Source: Streptomyces sp. H27-H1 (GTDB lineage: Bacteria; Actinomycetota; Actinomycetes; Streptomycetales; Streptomycetaceae). From it: a stretch of DNA of 64,000 nt. Below are positions 1 through 12,239 of this stretch, piece by piece. Location: positions 34,219 to 98,218 of the forward strand of contig NZ_JAPNLJ010000032.1 of NCBI RefSeq assembly GCF_026627445.1. The letters are read 5' to 3'. The number at the start of each line of letters is the position of its first letter. Position 1 is the stretch's first letter. The notes under the pieces were generated by a model, which saw only the letters and a list, made by a program, of their open reading frames with translations, did no database searches and was not told where the DNA came from. Made by a program: the position numbers and the translations under genes.

Positions 1-187
1 TGGCGGCGGTGTGGGAGTCGGTGATGTGGTCGAGTTCCCGTTCGAGCGCCTGGTCGTCCCACGGGATCGCACGGCGGACGGACTCGGGTATGACGCGGGA
101 GGAGTGCGGGACGTGCAGGATCACCGGCGACGCGCCGGCGCCGGGAAGGATCTCGAAGGACTCGGTCCGATCGTTCACGTGGTTCAC
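1..187 (-). CDS. N-formylglutamate amidohydrolase-like protein, N-terminal part (runs off window)
   Basis: The reverse strand is open from a GTG at 187 to the window edge, giving about 62 N-terminal residues. They include ILPGAGASPVILHVPHSS, the strand and PHS turn typical of the N-formylglutamate amidohydrolase (HutG-like) family, which releases formate from N-formyl-L-glutamate, often in histidine use. A GAGGAA ribosome-binding sequence (194-199) sits 6 bases before this GTG; a second in-frame GTG at 178 is less well placed. The catalytic core lies outside the window, so the substrate cannot be judged. It lies about 100 bases downstream of the phosphatase gene on the same strand. Confidence 0.7.
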   Translation of the reverse strand, partial: MNHVNDRTESFEILPGAGASPVILHVPHSSRVIPESVRRAIPWDDQALERELDHITDSHTAA

Positions 188-218
188 GTGTGCTTCCTCG
201 GTGGGGCGGGCCGCGCTC

Positions 219-266
219 GCAGGCGAGCTCCCGTGCGCGGGTGACGGGGGCCGCGTCCTCGCCTGC
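219..266. terminator. Inverted repeat between phosphatase gene and amidohydrolase gene
   Basis: GCAGGCGAG (219-227) is repeated inverted as CTCGCCTGC (258-266), with 30 G/C-rich bases between. It lies just after the phosphatase stop codon and could end that transcript. There is no T-run, and the long loop makes this weak. Confidence 0.3.
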
Positions 267-285
267 GGGCACCCCGCCGGGGCCG

Positions 286-2717
286 TCAGCCGACCCTGAT
301 GCCGATCACGCACGTGTCGTCGTCGGTGTCGGAACGGCTCTCGGCGAGGAGGCGGTCCAGTTGCCCGTCCAGGTCCCCGGAAGCGGCGGCCGCCGCGTGC
401 ACCAGGTGGCCGAGCGATTCCTGGACCGAGGAGTCCCGGCGTTCCACCAGCCCGTCCGTGTACATCAGCAGTGTGTCGTCCGGTTCAAGCTGCACCTCCC
501 GCTCGACGTAGGTGACTTCGGGCAGGGCGCCCAGGAGCAGCCCCTCGATGAGCGGGAAGGCCTCGGCCTCGCCACCGCGGACGAGTACGGGCGGCAGGTG
601 GCCCGCGCGGGCCCAGCGCATCACCCTCGTGCGCGGGTCGAAGAGGCCGCAGACGGCGGTGGCCGTCACGTGCTTGGCCAGGTGGTGGGTGACCGTGTTG
701 AGCCAGGACAGCAGCTGGGCGGGGCCCGCGCCCGTGACGGCGAGACCGCGCAGGGCGTTGCGCAGTACGACCATGCCGGTGGCCGCCTCGATGCCGTGCC
801 CGGCGACGTCGCCCACCGACAGCATGATCAGCCCGGAGGGCAGGACCACGGTGTCGTACCAGTCGCCCCCGACGAGCGCCTCGATCTCCGCCGGCCGGTA
901 GCGGACGGCGACCCGCAGGCCCGGGGCCTCGATGGCAGGTGGTGTGGGGGGCATGATGGCGTGCTGGAGCTGGAGGGCCAGCCGGTTGCGTTCGGCGGAC
1001 TCGGCCTCGCTGTGGGCGAGTTGATCCCTGGTCGCGGCCAGGGCCACCTCGGTCCAGTGCTGGGCGGAGATGTCCTGGTAGGCGCCGCGGACGGCGTGCA
1101 GCCGCTGGTCCGCGTCGAGGACGGGCTCGGCGACGACCCGGATGTGGCGGGTGATTCCGTCGGGTCTTTGGAGGCGCAGGTTGACGGAGGCGGGGCGGCG
1201 GTGGCGGAGCAGCGCCCGCAGGAAGCGGCCGAGGGCGGCGGAGTCGTCGGGGTGCGCGTAGGCGGGCAGTTCCCTCAGCGGGACCGGGGACGCGGTGGGC
1301 GGGAGTCCGTGGAGCGCGTAGAGCTGTGCGTTCCAGGTGGTCTCCCCGGTGACGAGGTTCTCCTCGAAACCTCCGATCCGGCCCAGGCGCTGGGCGTGCT
1401 GGAGGAGGTTGGCCAGCCGCGCCGTCTCGTCCTGGACGCGCCAGATCAGCAGGACGGCGGAACCGTGCCGGCTGACGCTGATGTTCGCGACCGAGGTGAG
1501 CCGGACCTGATCGACGAGCGCGGTCAGGCTCATGCGTTCGGCGTTGAAGGGCTCGCCCGTCGCGTGGACCCGCTCGATGATGTCGAACAGTCCGTTCTCG
1601 GCGGCGGCCATGGGGTAGGCCTCGAGCAGCAGGGCGCCGTTGACGTCGCCGCGCGGCCGTCCCACCGGGTCGACGAACCGGCTGCCGGTGTGCCGGATCC
1701 GGAAGTCGGCGAGCCTGCCCTCGGAGTCGAGGATCGGGGTGAGGACGACGGCCGGGTCCTGGAGTCCCTCGGCGAGGTCGATGAGCTCGGCGACGTCCGG
1801 GAGGACCGTGTCGGCGGCCGTGGGGTCGTGCGGGGGCGAGGCCTCCATGGTGCGGGCGCACAGTTCGGCGAGGGCCTCCACCTGCCGCTCGATCTGGGGT
1901 GACTGCGGCGCCAGCGGCCGCGGCCAGCAGATCTCCAGGACGCCCTGGATCCGTCCGCCCGTCCCCGTCGGCACCGCCATCCGCCCGCCCTCGGGCCACT
2001 CGGTGCGGCCGATGGAGGGCAGCCCTTCCCGGTCGAGGGCGGTGAGGGTGACCAGCCGGCGCTCCCCCAGCGCGAGCCGGGCGACGGTGGAGACGCCCGG
2101 GGGTACGTGACGCCAGCGGGCGGCCTCTCTGGGCGGGAAGCCCGCGTGGCCGGCGAGGGCCAGCGATCCGTCGGGCACCGCGGTCCATACGGCCACGGCG
2201 ACCGCTCCCAGGGGGCCCAGGGCGTTCGTCAGGAGGGACTCGGCGACCGCCTGGGTGTCGGCGGACACGGCGAGTACGCCGCTCTCCGCGGTGCGCAGCC
2301 GCACCGACAGCGTGGAATGCGGATCGGCCGGGTCGCCGCCGTCCGTGCCCGTGCGTTCGACGAACTCGGCGGCGATCTCGCTGACGTGGTCGCGGGAGGC
2401 CTGGTTGACGATGTCGGCGGCGAGCTCGAGGGGGGACATGCCGCTCTCGCGGGACAGCACGTCGAGCTGGCGTGCTGCCGCGGCCGGCGTGCAGTGCAGT
2501 TGCCCGATCAGGATGCCCTTGGCCAGTTCGGTCAAGGCCCGCCCGTCGGCGGTCGCTTGTGCCTCCAGCACCTCCAGGCGCAGCCGTTCCACGGTGGCCA
2601 CGAGGCGGCCCAGCGGCGTCGGGGCCTGGTGCGGGACGTGCGGGACCGTGCCCGCGGCCTGGCCGCCGGCCGGCGTCCCCGGCGGGCGGGCGTCGCCGTG
2701 CCGGTGCGTGTCCGCGG

Positions 2718-2721
<4 letters not shown>
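286..2721 (-). CDS. ANTAR-GAF-PAS-PAS-SpoIIE serine phosphatase (PP2C type)
   Basis: 811 residues. Order of domains: a helical ANTAR-like segment (about 45-108, with LTELAKGILIGQL), a GAF domain (about 145-290), two PAS-like domains (about 310-560, the second with IGGFEENLVTGETTWN) and a C-terminal SpoIIE/RsbU PP2C phosphatase (about 595-811). The phosphatase keeps the metal-binding aspartates in GGDWYD, GDVAGHG, YTDGLVE and DDDTCVIG. Proteins of this class dephosphorylate phospho-STAS antagonists and so free an alternative sigma factor; STAS and sigma genes lie 5-7 kb away. Its ATG (2719-2721) overlaps the kinase stop codon by 4 bases, so translation is probably coupled. ANTAR usually binds RNA terminators; its role here is unknown. 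Confidence 0.88.
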
Positions 2722-6764
<4,043 letters not shown>

Positions 6765-7066
6765 TCCGACCTACGGGACAAAAGGACCCCTGGTGTCAGG
6801 GCGCAGCGGTGCGCCCTGCTCCACGGGGATCCGGCTTCGCCGCAACACCGGTCCGGAGAAGGCTAGCGCCGCCGAAGGGACCATAAGGCACGGTCGATCA
6901 CACCGGGGACGGCGCATCCTGGCTGCGGAAAGGGGAGATGGGCACAGGCACGACCGGGCCCGTCCCGAACGCGCCCTGCCGCAAGGAGTTTTGGGAGAAT
7001 CCGGGGTGCCCGGACGGGTTGCGGGTAGACGAACCGGTGACACTCGCACACAAGGGAGGAATCGGG
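6765..7066. promoter_or_regulatory. Divergent intergenic region between kinase operon and RsbW-like ATPase
   Basis: About 300 bases without a convincing gene. It must carry the promoters of the kinase-phosphatase operon (leftward) and of the ATPase gene (rightward). I could not identify a clear -35/-10 pair or operator in it. The ATPase frame is open upstream to an ATG at 6938, but that part does not resemble the family. Confidence 0.45.
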
Positions 7067-7648
7067 GTGAAGGCGATGGCGGTCAAGGCAGTGGGCTGGG
7101 CACGTTCGTTTCCCGTCTCGGAGGGCGTCCGGGCGGCTCGGGAATGGACCGCGGAGCATCTGGAGTCGCTGCCGTGGAGCGGTTCGGTGGCCGACACCGC
7201 GTACTCCGTGCTGGTCTGCGTCTCCGAACTCGTCACCAACGCGCACCTGCACGCGGTCGCCACCGCGCACCTGGTGCTGACCTGGGACGGCCGCTGTCTG
7301 CACGTGAGCGTCGCGGACGGCGATCCACGGCTGCCCAGGCCCCGGGAGCTCGAAGCCGACGCGGCGGCCACGTCGGGCCGCGGGCTGGGGATCGTCAACG
7401 CACTGGCCGATTCGCTGGACGTTCACGCGAGCCACGGCGGCAAGGCGATCACCGCGTGCTTCCGGCCCGCCGGCGGACCGGACCCGCACGCGCAGGCCCC
7501 GGACACCGAGGACGCTCACACGCAGGGCCCGGACCGCAAGGGCCCGGACCGCAAGGGCCCGGACCGCAAGGGCCCGGACCGCAAGGGCCCGGACCGCAAG
7601 GCCCCGGACCGCGAGGGCCCGCACGTCGAGGGCCCCGACGGCGCCTGA
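7067..7648 (+). CDS. RsbW-like ATP-binding anti-sigma regulatory protein with repetitive tail
   Basis: 193 residues from GTG 7067, chosen because GGGAGGA (7054-7060) lies 6 bases upstream; an ATG at 6938 would add 43 unrelated residues. The core (about 25-145) is an HATPase_c_2 fold: N-box in SELVTNAHLHA, a G1-like VADGD and a G2 loop GRGLGIVNALAD. Such proteins bind a partner sigma factor or phosphorylate a STAS antagonist. The last ~50 residues are hydrophilic: five perfect GPDRK pentapeptides followed by degenerate copies, charged and probably disordered. Divergent from the kinase operon and convergent with the STAS gene, which suggests membership of the same switch; the actual partner is inference. 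Confidence 0.85.
   Translation: MKAMAVKAVGWARSFPVSEGVRAAREWTAEHLESLPWSGSVADTAYSVLVCVSELVTNAHLHAVATAHLVLTWDGRCLHVSVADGDPRLPRPRELEADAAATSGRGLGIVNALADSLDVHASHGGKAITACFRPAGGPDPHAQAPDTEDAHTQGPDRKGPDRKGPDRKGPDRKGPDRKAPDREGPHVEGPDGA
7526..7600 (+). repeat. 15-bp tandem repeat, five perfect copies, in ATPase C-terminus
   Basis: The unit GGCCCGGACCGCAAG is repeated exactly at 7526, 7541, 7556, 7571 and 7586, then three diverged units run to about 7645. It encodes GPDRK. Copy number is likely variable by slippage and stays in frame. Confidence 0.95.
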
Positions 7649-7678
7649 GCGGCTCCGCGGCAGGTCACCCGTGCGGGT

Positions 7679-8023
7679 TCATCCCCCGGCGGCGTCCTCG
7701 ACGCTCGCGTGCAGGGACAGGACCGTATCGGCCCCGGTCACCGCGAAGAGCCGCCGCAACTGCTCGCCCGGGGCGGCGACGCGCAAGGTGGTGAGGTGGT
7801 GCAGCCGCAGGAGCAGGTTCAGGAAGGAGGAGTCGCCGAAAGTGACGGAACCCACGTCCAGCACCACCAGCGGGTGCAGGCCCGCGGCCGCGGTGAGGGC
7901 CTCCTCCAAAGGAACCAGCGTGTCCTGGTCGAGCTCTCCTCGGGCCACCACCACCCATCCGGCCCCAGTCTGGTAGCCGTCCCCGACCACACCCTGCCGG
8001 TATCCGTCCCCTGCTCCGGTCAT
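7679..8023 (-). CDS. STAS-domain anti-sigma factor antagonist
   Basis: 114 residues from ATG 8023 with GGGGAGG six bases upstream; the frame extends upstream to 8110 but without a better start. The sequence is a single STAS domain: WVVVARGELDQDTLVPLEEAL, then VVLDVGSVTFGDSSFLNLLL, where the conserved D-S-S at the tip of the STAS helix includes the serine normally phosphorylated by an RsbW-type kinase. Expected role: when unphosphorylated, it binds the anti-sigma ATPase and frees the sigma factor. It lies tail to tail with the RsbW-like ATPase and 200 bases upstream of, and divergent from, the sigma factor gene, fitting a local partner switch. Confidence 0.87.
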   Translation of the reverse strand: MTGAGDGYRQGVVGDGYQTGAGWVVVARGELDQDTLVPLEEALTAAAGLHPLVVLDVGSVTFGDSSFLNLLLRLHHLTTLRVAAPGEQLRRLFAVTGADTVLSLHASVEDAAGG

Positions 8024-8232
8024 GTCCGCCTCCCCGGATCGCCAGTCGTACGTGCTTCCAAGGGAGTATGCCTGGTCGTCGCGCCGGCACCGCCGCCGCG
8101 GGTCTGGCACCCTTGCCCCCGGGGTCCTTCACGCGCCCCGGGGAAAAACTCCTGCGTCGAAGTGTGTAGACCCTTTGATGCGGGGCAGAAGCGCCCCGGC
8201 AGCCGTCAGTCGATCGGGAGGGAGCGGCCACC

Positions 8233-9159
8233 ATGCATGACTCGGCCACCGTTGTACGCCCCATTCGTGCAACAGACGCTGGAGTACGTTCGTGTGACCG
8301 GGAGTCCGGGGAAGCACAAACGCAGAGCGAGGACCTGTTCCATGTGGAGAACGCCCGGGAGATAGCGCCCGGCGACGCACGGGAGCTCTCGCGGCACTTC
8401 TTCGTGAGACTGCGCACCCTGGAAGAGGGGACGCGCGAGTACCAGTACACCCGCAACACGCTGATCGAGATGAACCTCTCTCTCGTCCAGTTCGCCGCGC
8501 GGCGCTTCCGTGCCCGCGTGCTCGGCGGCGGTCTCGACATGGACGACATCATCCAGGTGGGAACGATCGGCCTCATCAAGGCCATCGACCGTTACGACAC
8601 CGAGCGCGAGGTCGAGTTCTCCACTCTCGCCCTCCCGTACATCACGGGTGAGATCAAGCGCTACTTCCGCGACACCACCTGGGCCGTGCACGTACCGCGC
8701 CGCCTGCAGGAGCTGCGAACGGAGCTCGCCAAGGCGCAGGAGTCGCTGAGCGACGTCCTTGGCAGGGCGCCGACCGTCAAGGAGGTCGCCCAGCACCTGG
8801 AGCTGACCGAGGAGGAGGTCATAGACGGGCTGGTGGCCGCGAACGGCTACACGAGCAGTTCCCTCGACGCCACCACCTCCGACGGCGACGCGCCGTCCGC
8901 GGCGGCCCGGTCCTCCCGGCCGCTGGCGGAGCGCCACGGCACCGTGGACCCGGGCATGGAGCTCTTCGAGGAGTTCCACACCCTGGCACCCCTGCTGGAG
9001 CAGCTGGACGAACGCGACCGGCTCATCCTGCAGATGCGTTTCGGCCAGGAGAAGACCCAGGCGGAGATCGGCGCCGAACTCGGTGTCTCCCAGATGCAGG
9101 TCTCCCGCATCCTCTCCCGGACCCTCGCCCGCCTGCGCACCGGCATGCTCGCGGTGTAG
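8233..9159 (+). CDS. SigB/SigF-family RNA polymerase sigma factor
   Basis: 308 residues. Region 2 (about 75-145) contains NLSLVQFAARRF, DMDDIIQVGTIGLIKAIDRYD and FSTLALPYITGEIKRYFRD, the hallmark of the SigB/SigF/SigG group. Region 3 follows (APTVKEVAQHLELTEEEV) and region 4 ends with a helix-turn-helix (TQAEIGAELGVSQMQVSRIL). The ~30 residues before the conserved part and a short acidic/Ser-rich linker (about 220-240) are variable. ATG 8233 has GGGAGG about 10 bases upstream. Streptomyces carry several paralogues of this type controlling osmotic, oxidative and developmental responses; which one this is cannot be told from sequence alone. Neighbouring STAS and RsbW-like genes are its likely regulators. 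The STAS gene starts 9 bases after its stop, probably co-transcribed. Confidence 0.92.
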   Translation: MHDSATVVRPIRATDAGVRSCDRESGEAQTQSEDLFHVENAREIAPGDARELSRHFFVRLRTLEEGTREYQYTRNTLIEMNLSLVQFAARRFRARVLGGGLDMDDIIQVGTIGLIKAIDRYDTEREVEFSTLALPYITGEIKRYFRDTTWAVHVPRRLQELRTELAKAQESLSDVLGRAPTVKEVAQHLELTEEEVIDGLVAANGYTSSSLDATTSDGDAPSAAARSSRPLAERHGTVDPGMELFEEFHTLAPLLEQLDERDRLILQMRFGQEKTQAEIGAELGVSQMQVSRILSRTLARLRTGMLAV

Positions 9160-9168
9160 GAAGGGCTC

Positions 9169-9639
9169 ATGACCTCCTCTCGCAGACCCGACCGGTCCGC
9201 CTCCCCCGCAGGCGCCCCACCGCGCCCGGACACCGCGGTGGGGGCGGACCCGGTTGCAGGGTGCGGGGAGGCGGGGGCCGGACCGCAGTCCCGGGCCGGA
9301 GCCGGACCGGGCGCGGACACGGACGCGTCGGCACCGCTGACCGCCCGGCCGCTCCGGGGCCGCCCGGGTGCGCGCCTGAGCGGCAGCTGCGACCTCGACA
9401 CCCGGCATTGCCTGTCCTCCGCGCTCGGCGCCGTGACAGCGATTCCCGGCCCCGTCGTCCACCTGGATCTTTCCGCCGTGCTCTTCCTCGACACGGCCGC
9501 GGTCGCCGCCCTGGTACGGGCGGCGGCCGCCCTCAACGGGCAGGGGCGGCGCCTCTTGCTCCACGACCCGCCCTATTCATTGCGTAAGGTCGTGGAGATG
9601 TTCCCGGACGAATGCGCCGCGCTGGAGGTCGCAGCATGA
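9169..9639 (+). CDS. STAS-domain protein (anti-sigma antagonist type)
   Basis: 156 residues, ATG 9169 with AGGAAGG a few bases upstream. The first ~60 residues are Pro/Ala/Gly-rich and low in complexity; the rest is a compact STAS domain (LSGSCDLDTRHCLSSALG, then VVHLDLSAVLFLDTAAVAALV). At the phosphorylation loop it has LDTAA rather than DSS, so the phosphorylatable residue may be Thr or absent. The gene starts 9 bases after the sigma factor stop and its TGA overlaps the ATG of the MEDS-ATPase gene (ATGA, 9636-9639), so the three genes form an operon. It probably partners the ATPase half of the downstream protein. Confidence 0.82.
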   Translation: MTSSRRPDRSASPAGAPPRPDTAVGADPVAGCGEAGAGPQSRAGAGPGADTDASAPLTARPLRGRPGARLSGSCDLDTRHCLSSALGAVTAIPGPVVHLDLSAVLFLDTAAVAALVRAAAALNGQGRRLLLHDPPYSLRKVVEMFPDECAALEVAA

Positions 9640-10592
9640 TCACTGTTCCTGAGCCCACCGGGCCCGGGGCCTTCGTCCATCCCGGCCTCTTCTACCAGGA
9701 CCTCGACGAGTACCTGGCCGGCGTGGGCGGTTTCGTACGCACCGCCCTGTCGGCCGGGGATCCGGTCCTCGTCGCCGTACCGGGCCCGCACCTGGACGCG
9801 CTGCGCGAGAGCCTCGGCGGGAGCGCGACGGACGTCACCTGGACGGACATGACGGAGCTGGGCCGCAATCCCGGCCGCATCCTGGCCGCCCTGCAGGACT
9901 TCGCCGACCTGCACGTGAGCCGGGCGGCCCGGATCGTCGGCGAGCCGATCTGGCCCGGCCGCTCCCCCGCCGAGGTCCTGGAGGCCACCCGGCACGAGGC
10001 CCTCATCAACACTGCCTTCGCCGGCCGGCCCGCCACCATCCTGTGCCCGTACGACATACGCGGGCTGGCGCCCGACGTACTGGCCGACGCCCGGCGCACG
10101 CACCCCACGCTGATCGAGGAAGGCCGGGACCTGGCGAGCCCGGCGTACACCGACGCCTCGAGGGTCTCGGCGGACTGTGACCTGCCGTTGCCCGAGCCCG
10201 AAGGCGAGGCGCTCCGGTTCGAGTACTCCCACGGAGGACTGGCCGAGGTGCGCGATCACGCCGAGGTTTGGGCCCGCACGACCGCGCTGACCCCGGCGCG
10301 GCGCGGCGACCTCGTGCTGGCCGTCAGTGAGGCCGCGGCCAACTCCCTGTCCCACGGTGGCGGCAAGGGCACGCTCCGCCTGTGGAACAGCGTCGGCGCC
10401 GGTGCGGGAGTCGTCGCCGAGATCCGCGACGCGGGCCTGCTGGCCGACCCGCTCGCGGGGCGCCGGCGCCCCTCCCTGGCATCGGCCAACGGCGGTCGCG
10501 GCCTGTGGATGATCCACCAGCTCTGCGATCTGGTCGAGGTCCGGGCCACGGACGACGGCTTCACGCTGCGGCTCCACATGGCAATGCCCTGA
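9636..10592 (+). CDS. MEDS-domain sensor fused to RsbW-like ATPase
   Basis: 318 residues from ATG 9636, with GGAGG seven bases upstream and a 4-base overlap with the STAS gene. Residues about 10-175 form a MEDS (DcmR-like sensory) domain: HPGLFYQDLDEYLAGVGGFV, then DPVLVAVPGPH, and ILCPYDIRGL. Residues about 190-318 are an HATPase_c_2 domain with N-box LAVSEAAANSLSHG and G2 region NGGRGLWMIHQLCD. This architecture occurs in Streptomyces as a sensor-type anti-sigma factor; the MEDS ligand is unknown. Position after sigma and STAS genes suggests it senses a signal and controls the upstream STAS protein or sigma factor. No membrane segments. Confidence 0.87.
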   Translation: MITVPEPTGPGAFVHPGLFYQDLDEYLAGVGGFVRTALSAGDPVLVAVPGPHLDALRESLGGSATDVTWTDMTELGRNPGRILAALQDFADLHVSRAARIVGEPIWPGRSPAEVLEATRHEALINTAFAGRPATILCPYDIRGLAPDVLADARRTHPTLIEEGRDLASPAYTDASRVSADCDLPLPEPEGEALRFEYSHGGLAEVRDHAEVWARTTALTPARRGDLVLAVSEAAANSLSHGGGKGTLRLWNSVGAGAGVVAEIRDAGLLADPLAGRRRPSLASANGGRGLWMIHQLCDLVEVRATDDGFTLRLHMAMP

Positions 10593-10607
10593 CACCGGGG
10601 GTCCCAT

Positions 10608-10631
10608 ACACTCGGGTTCAGGCCCGGGTGT
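10608..10631 (+). terminator. Hairpin after the sigma-STAS-MEDS operon
   Basis: ACACTCGGG (10608-10616) pairs with CCCGGGTGT (10623-10631) with one G-T pair and a 6-base loop. It begins 15 bases after the MEDS-ATPase stop. No T-run follows, as is common in Streptomyces. Confidence 0.5.
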
Positions 10632-10776
10632 CCTCGGGCCGCTCGGGGGCATACGGACAGTCCGGGACGTCGACCGCAAGCTCGTCGGACAGTCCCCGGG
10701 AGCAGCGAGTACAGCGGTATCGGCACGGGGGTGCGAAAGCATGGTGGAGACCATCGGAGCGGAAACGGGAGATCCA

Positions 10777-11208
10777 GTGAGCACCGGCCTTCCCGGCGGC
10801 GGACAGCGTCGCCGCCTCGCCCTGGCGGGCGTCGGCGGTTCGGTGTCCAAGGGCCGCGACTTCACCCGCCGGGCCCTGCGCGACTGGGGCTGGGACGGGA
10901 CCGAGACCGCCGAGGACGTCCTGCTCCTCGTGTCCGAGCTGCTGACCAACGCCTCCCTGCACGCGGGCGGCTGCCAGGAGCTCGTCGTCACGTCCGGACA
11001 ATCGCTCCGCGTCGAGGTGTTCGACGGTACGAGGGTCCTGCCCCTCCTCAACCCGGCCCCGCGGCGCGGCGTGCCGGGCGGCCACGGTCTGCACATCGTG
11101 GAGCGCCTGTCCGATCGCTGGGGTACGGACACACACGAACACGGCAAGGCCGTCTGGGCCGAGATCGCTGCCGCCCGGCTGTTGTCCGGCAAGCCTGCGG
11201 AACACTGA
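10777..11208 (+). CDS. RsbW-like ATP-binding regulatory protein
   Basis: 143 residues from GTG 10777, preferred because GGGAG lies five bases upstream; an ATG at 10741 would add 12 residues. HATPase_c_2 fold: the conserved opening KGRDFTRRALRDWGW, N-box VSELLTNASLHAGG, VEVFDG (G1) and PGGHGLHIVERLSDRWG (G2). The ending WAEIAA is typical of the small Streptomyces ATPases thought to act as anti-sigma or STAS kinases. It is a clear paralogue of the protein encoded at 21097-21636, sharing FTRR-LR-WGWD and GGHGL-IV--L-DRWG. It is separated from the sigma operon by a hairpin, so probably transcribed on its own. Confidence 0.85.
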   Translation: MSTGLPGGGQRRRLALAGVGGSVSKGRDFTRRALRDWGWDGTETAEDVLLLVSELLTNASLHAGGCQELVVTSGQSLRVEVFDGTRVLPLLNPAPRRGVPGGHGLHIVERLSDRWGTDTHEHGKAVWAEIAAARLLSGKPAEH

Positions 11209-11260
11209 CAGGCCTGGTGCCGGCCGCACGCCGACCGGCCCTGCTCGCGGCCCTGCGTCA

Positions 11261-11330
11261 CGGCCCCGGGGGGCATGCCACCCGCCCGGCCGTAACGCGC
11301 GGCAGCGCGTCGTTGCGGCCCCGGGGGGCA
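11261..11330 (+). repeat. 15-bp direct repeat CGGCCCCGGGGGGCA
   Basis: Two perfect copies (11261-11275 and 11316-11330), 55 bases apart, lie between the ATPase stop and the small membrane protein start. Each copy is itself largely palindromic (GGCCCCGGGG). Function unknown. Confidence 0.7.
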
Positions 11331-11340
11331 GACGCGTTTC

Positions 11341-11463
11341 ATGACCCCTCATCAGCTCACCACCCTTTCCCTGGCCCCGGCGATCGGCCCCTCCTGGGTG
11401 CACCTGCTCGTCATCGCCTTCGCGCTGTTCGTCCTCGTGCACACCCTCATCCGACACCCGTAG
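11341..11463 (+). CDS. Small single-span membrane protein (40 residues)
   Basis: A 40-codon ORF with third positions mostly G or C, as in the neighbouring genes. It encodes one hydrophobic stretch (about residues 18-36, WVHLLVIAFALFVLVHTLI) ending in a short basic tail (RHP). No clear ribosome-binding site precedes the ATG, and no family was recognised. Codon pattern and a clean transmembrane helix support a real gene; the lack of a Shine-Dalgarno sequence argues for caution. Its ATG lies 10 bases after the second copy of the 15-bp repeat. Confidence 0.45.
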   Translation: MTPHQLTTLSLAPAIGPSWVHLLVIAFALFVLVHTLIRHP

Positions 11464-11605
11464 GGCCGCGCGGGCAACGCGGCGTCCGGCCCGGGTGACC
11501 CGCGCATGGGGTTCCGGGAGGCGGGTAACCGCGCCCCTAGACGTCCTGACGGACCGTCCGCACCACCGGGTGCGGAAGCCGCCGTCACTACGGAAGGGGT
11601 AACAC

Positions 11606-12055
11606 ATGTCGCACGTCGAGGAGTACGTCGAGGTCAACGTCCCCGTACGCACGGCCTACAACCAGTGGACGCAGTTCGAGGACTTCCCCGTATTCATGGA
11701 GGGGGTCGACCGCATCGTCCAGCGCACGGACACGCTCACCCATTGGGTGACGAACGTGAACGGCGTGCAGCGCGAGTTCGACGCACAGATCACCGAGCAG
11801 CTCCCGGACCGGCGCGTCGCGTGGATGACGGTCGACGGAGAGGCCCGCCAGGCCGGTCTGGTCACTTTCCAGCCGATCGACGCGACCACCACCAAGGTCG
11901 TCCTGCACATGAACTGGATTCCCGAAGGACTGGCCGAAGCGGCTGCCGACAAGCTCGGCTTCGTCAAGCGTCAGGTCGCGGGAGACCTGCAGCGGTTCAA
12001 GCTGTTCATCGAGTCGCGCGGGGTCGAGACCGGCGCCTGGCGCGGCGAGATCTGA
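11606..12055 (+). CDS. SRPBCC-family (cyclase/dehydrase-like) protein
   Basis: 149 residues; ATG 11606 preceded by GGAAGGGG. The sequence follows the START/Bet v1-like fold of polyketide cyclase/dehydrase proteins: VEVNVPVRTAYNQWTQFEDFPVFMEGV at the start (beta-1 and helix), then VQREFDAQITEQLPDRRVAW, and a long C-terminal helix (ADKLGFVKRQVAGDLQRF). This fold holds a hydrophobic ligand in a cavity. Stand-alone copies like this are common in Streptomyces, often stress-induced and outside biosynthetic clusters; no polyketide synthase genes are nearby, so a housekeeping or stress role is more likely than antibiotic synthesis. The ligand is not known. Confidence 0.82.
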   Translation: MSHVEEYVEVNVPVRTAYNQWTQFEDFPVFMEGVDRIVQRTDTLTHWVTNVNGVQREFDAQITEQLPDRRVAWMTVDGEARQAGLVTFQPIDATTTKVVLHMNWIPEGLAEAAADKLGFVKRQVAGDLQRFKLFIESRGVETGAWRGEI

Positions 12056-12239
12056 CCGCGCCGAGGAGCAGCGGGCCCGGCCTTCAAGGGGGTATCGCGC
12101 CTAAGCGGAGCGAGAATCCCCGGGCTTCTCGGCCAAGTTGCCCGTGCGCCCCTGCACGCCCCCCGCAGTGACGTTCCATCACCCCGATACGGGGGCAGCC
12201 GCGTGGAGCTGCTGGATCGTCAACCTAGGGGAGCACACG

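Noticed and set aside
7526..7645. Possible CRISPR-like array
   Set aside because: Repeats are contiguous 15-bp coding units without spacers and no cas genes are present; the same applies to 51664-51768 and 60704-60745.
8024..8232. SigB-type promoter (GTTT-N-GGGTAT) between STAS and sigma genes
   Set aside because: Only partial matches such as GGGAGTATG were found; not enough to call.
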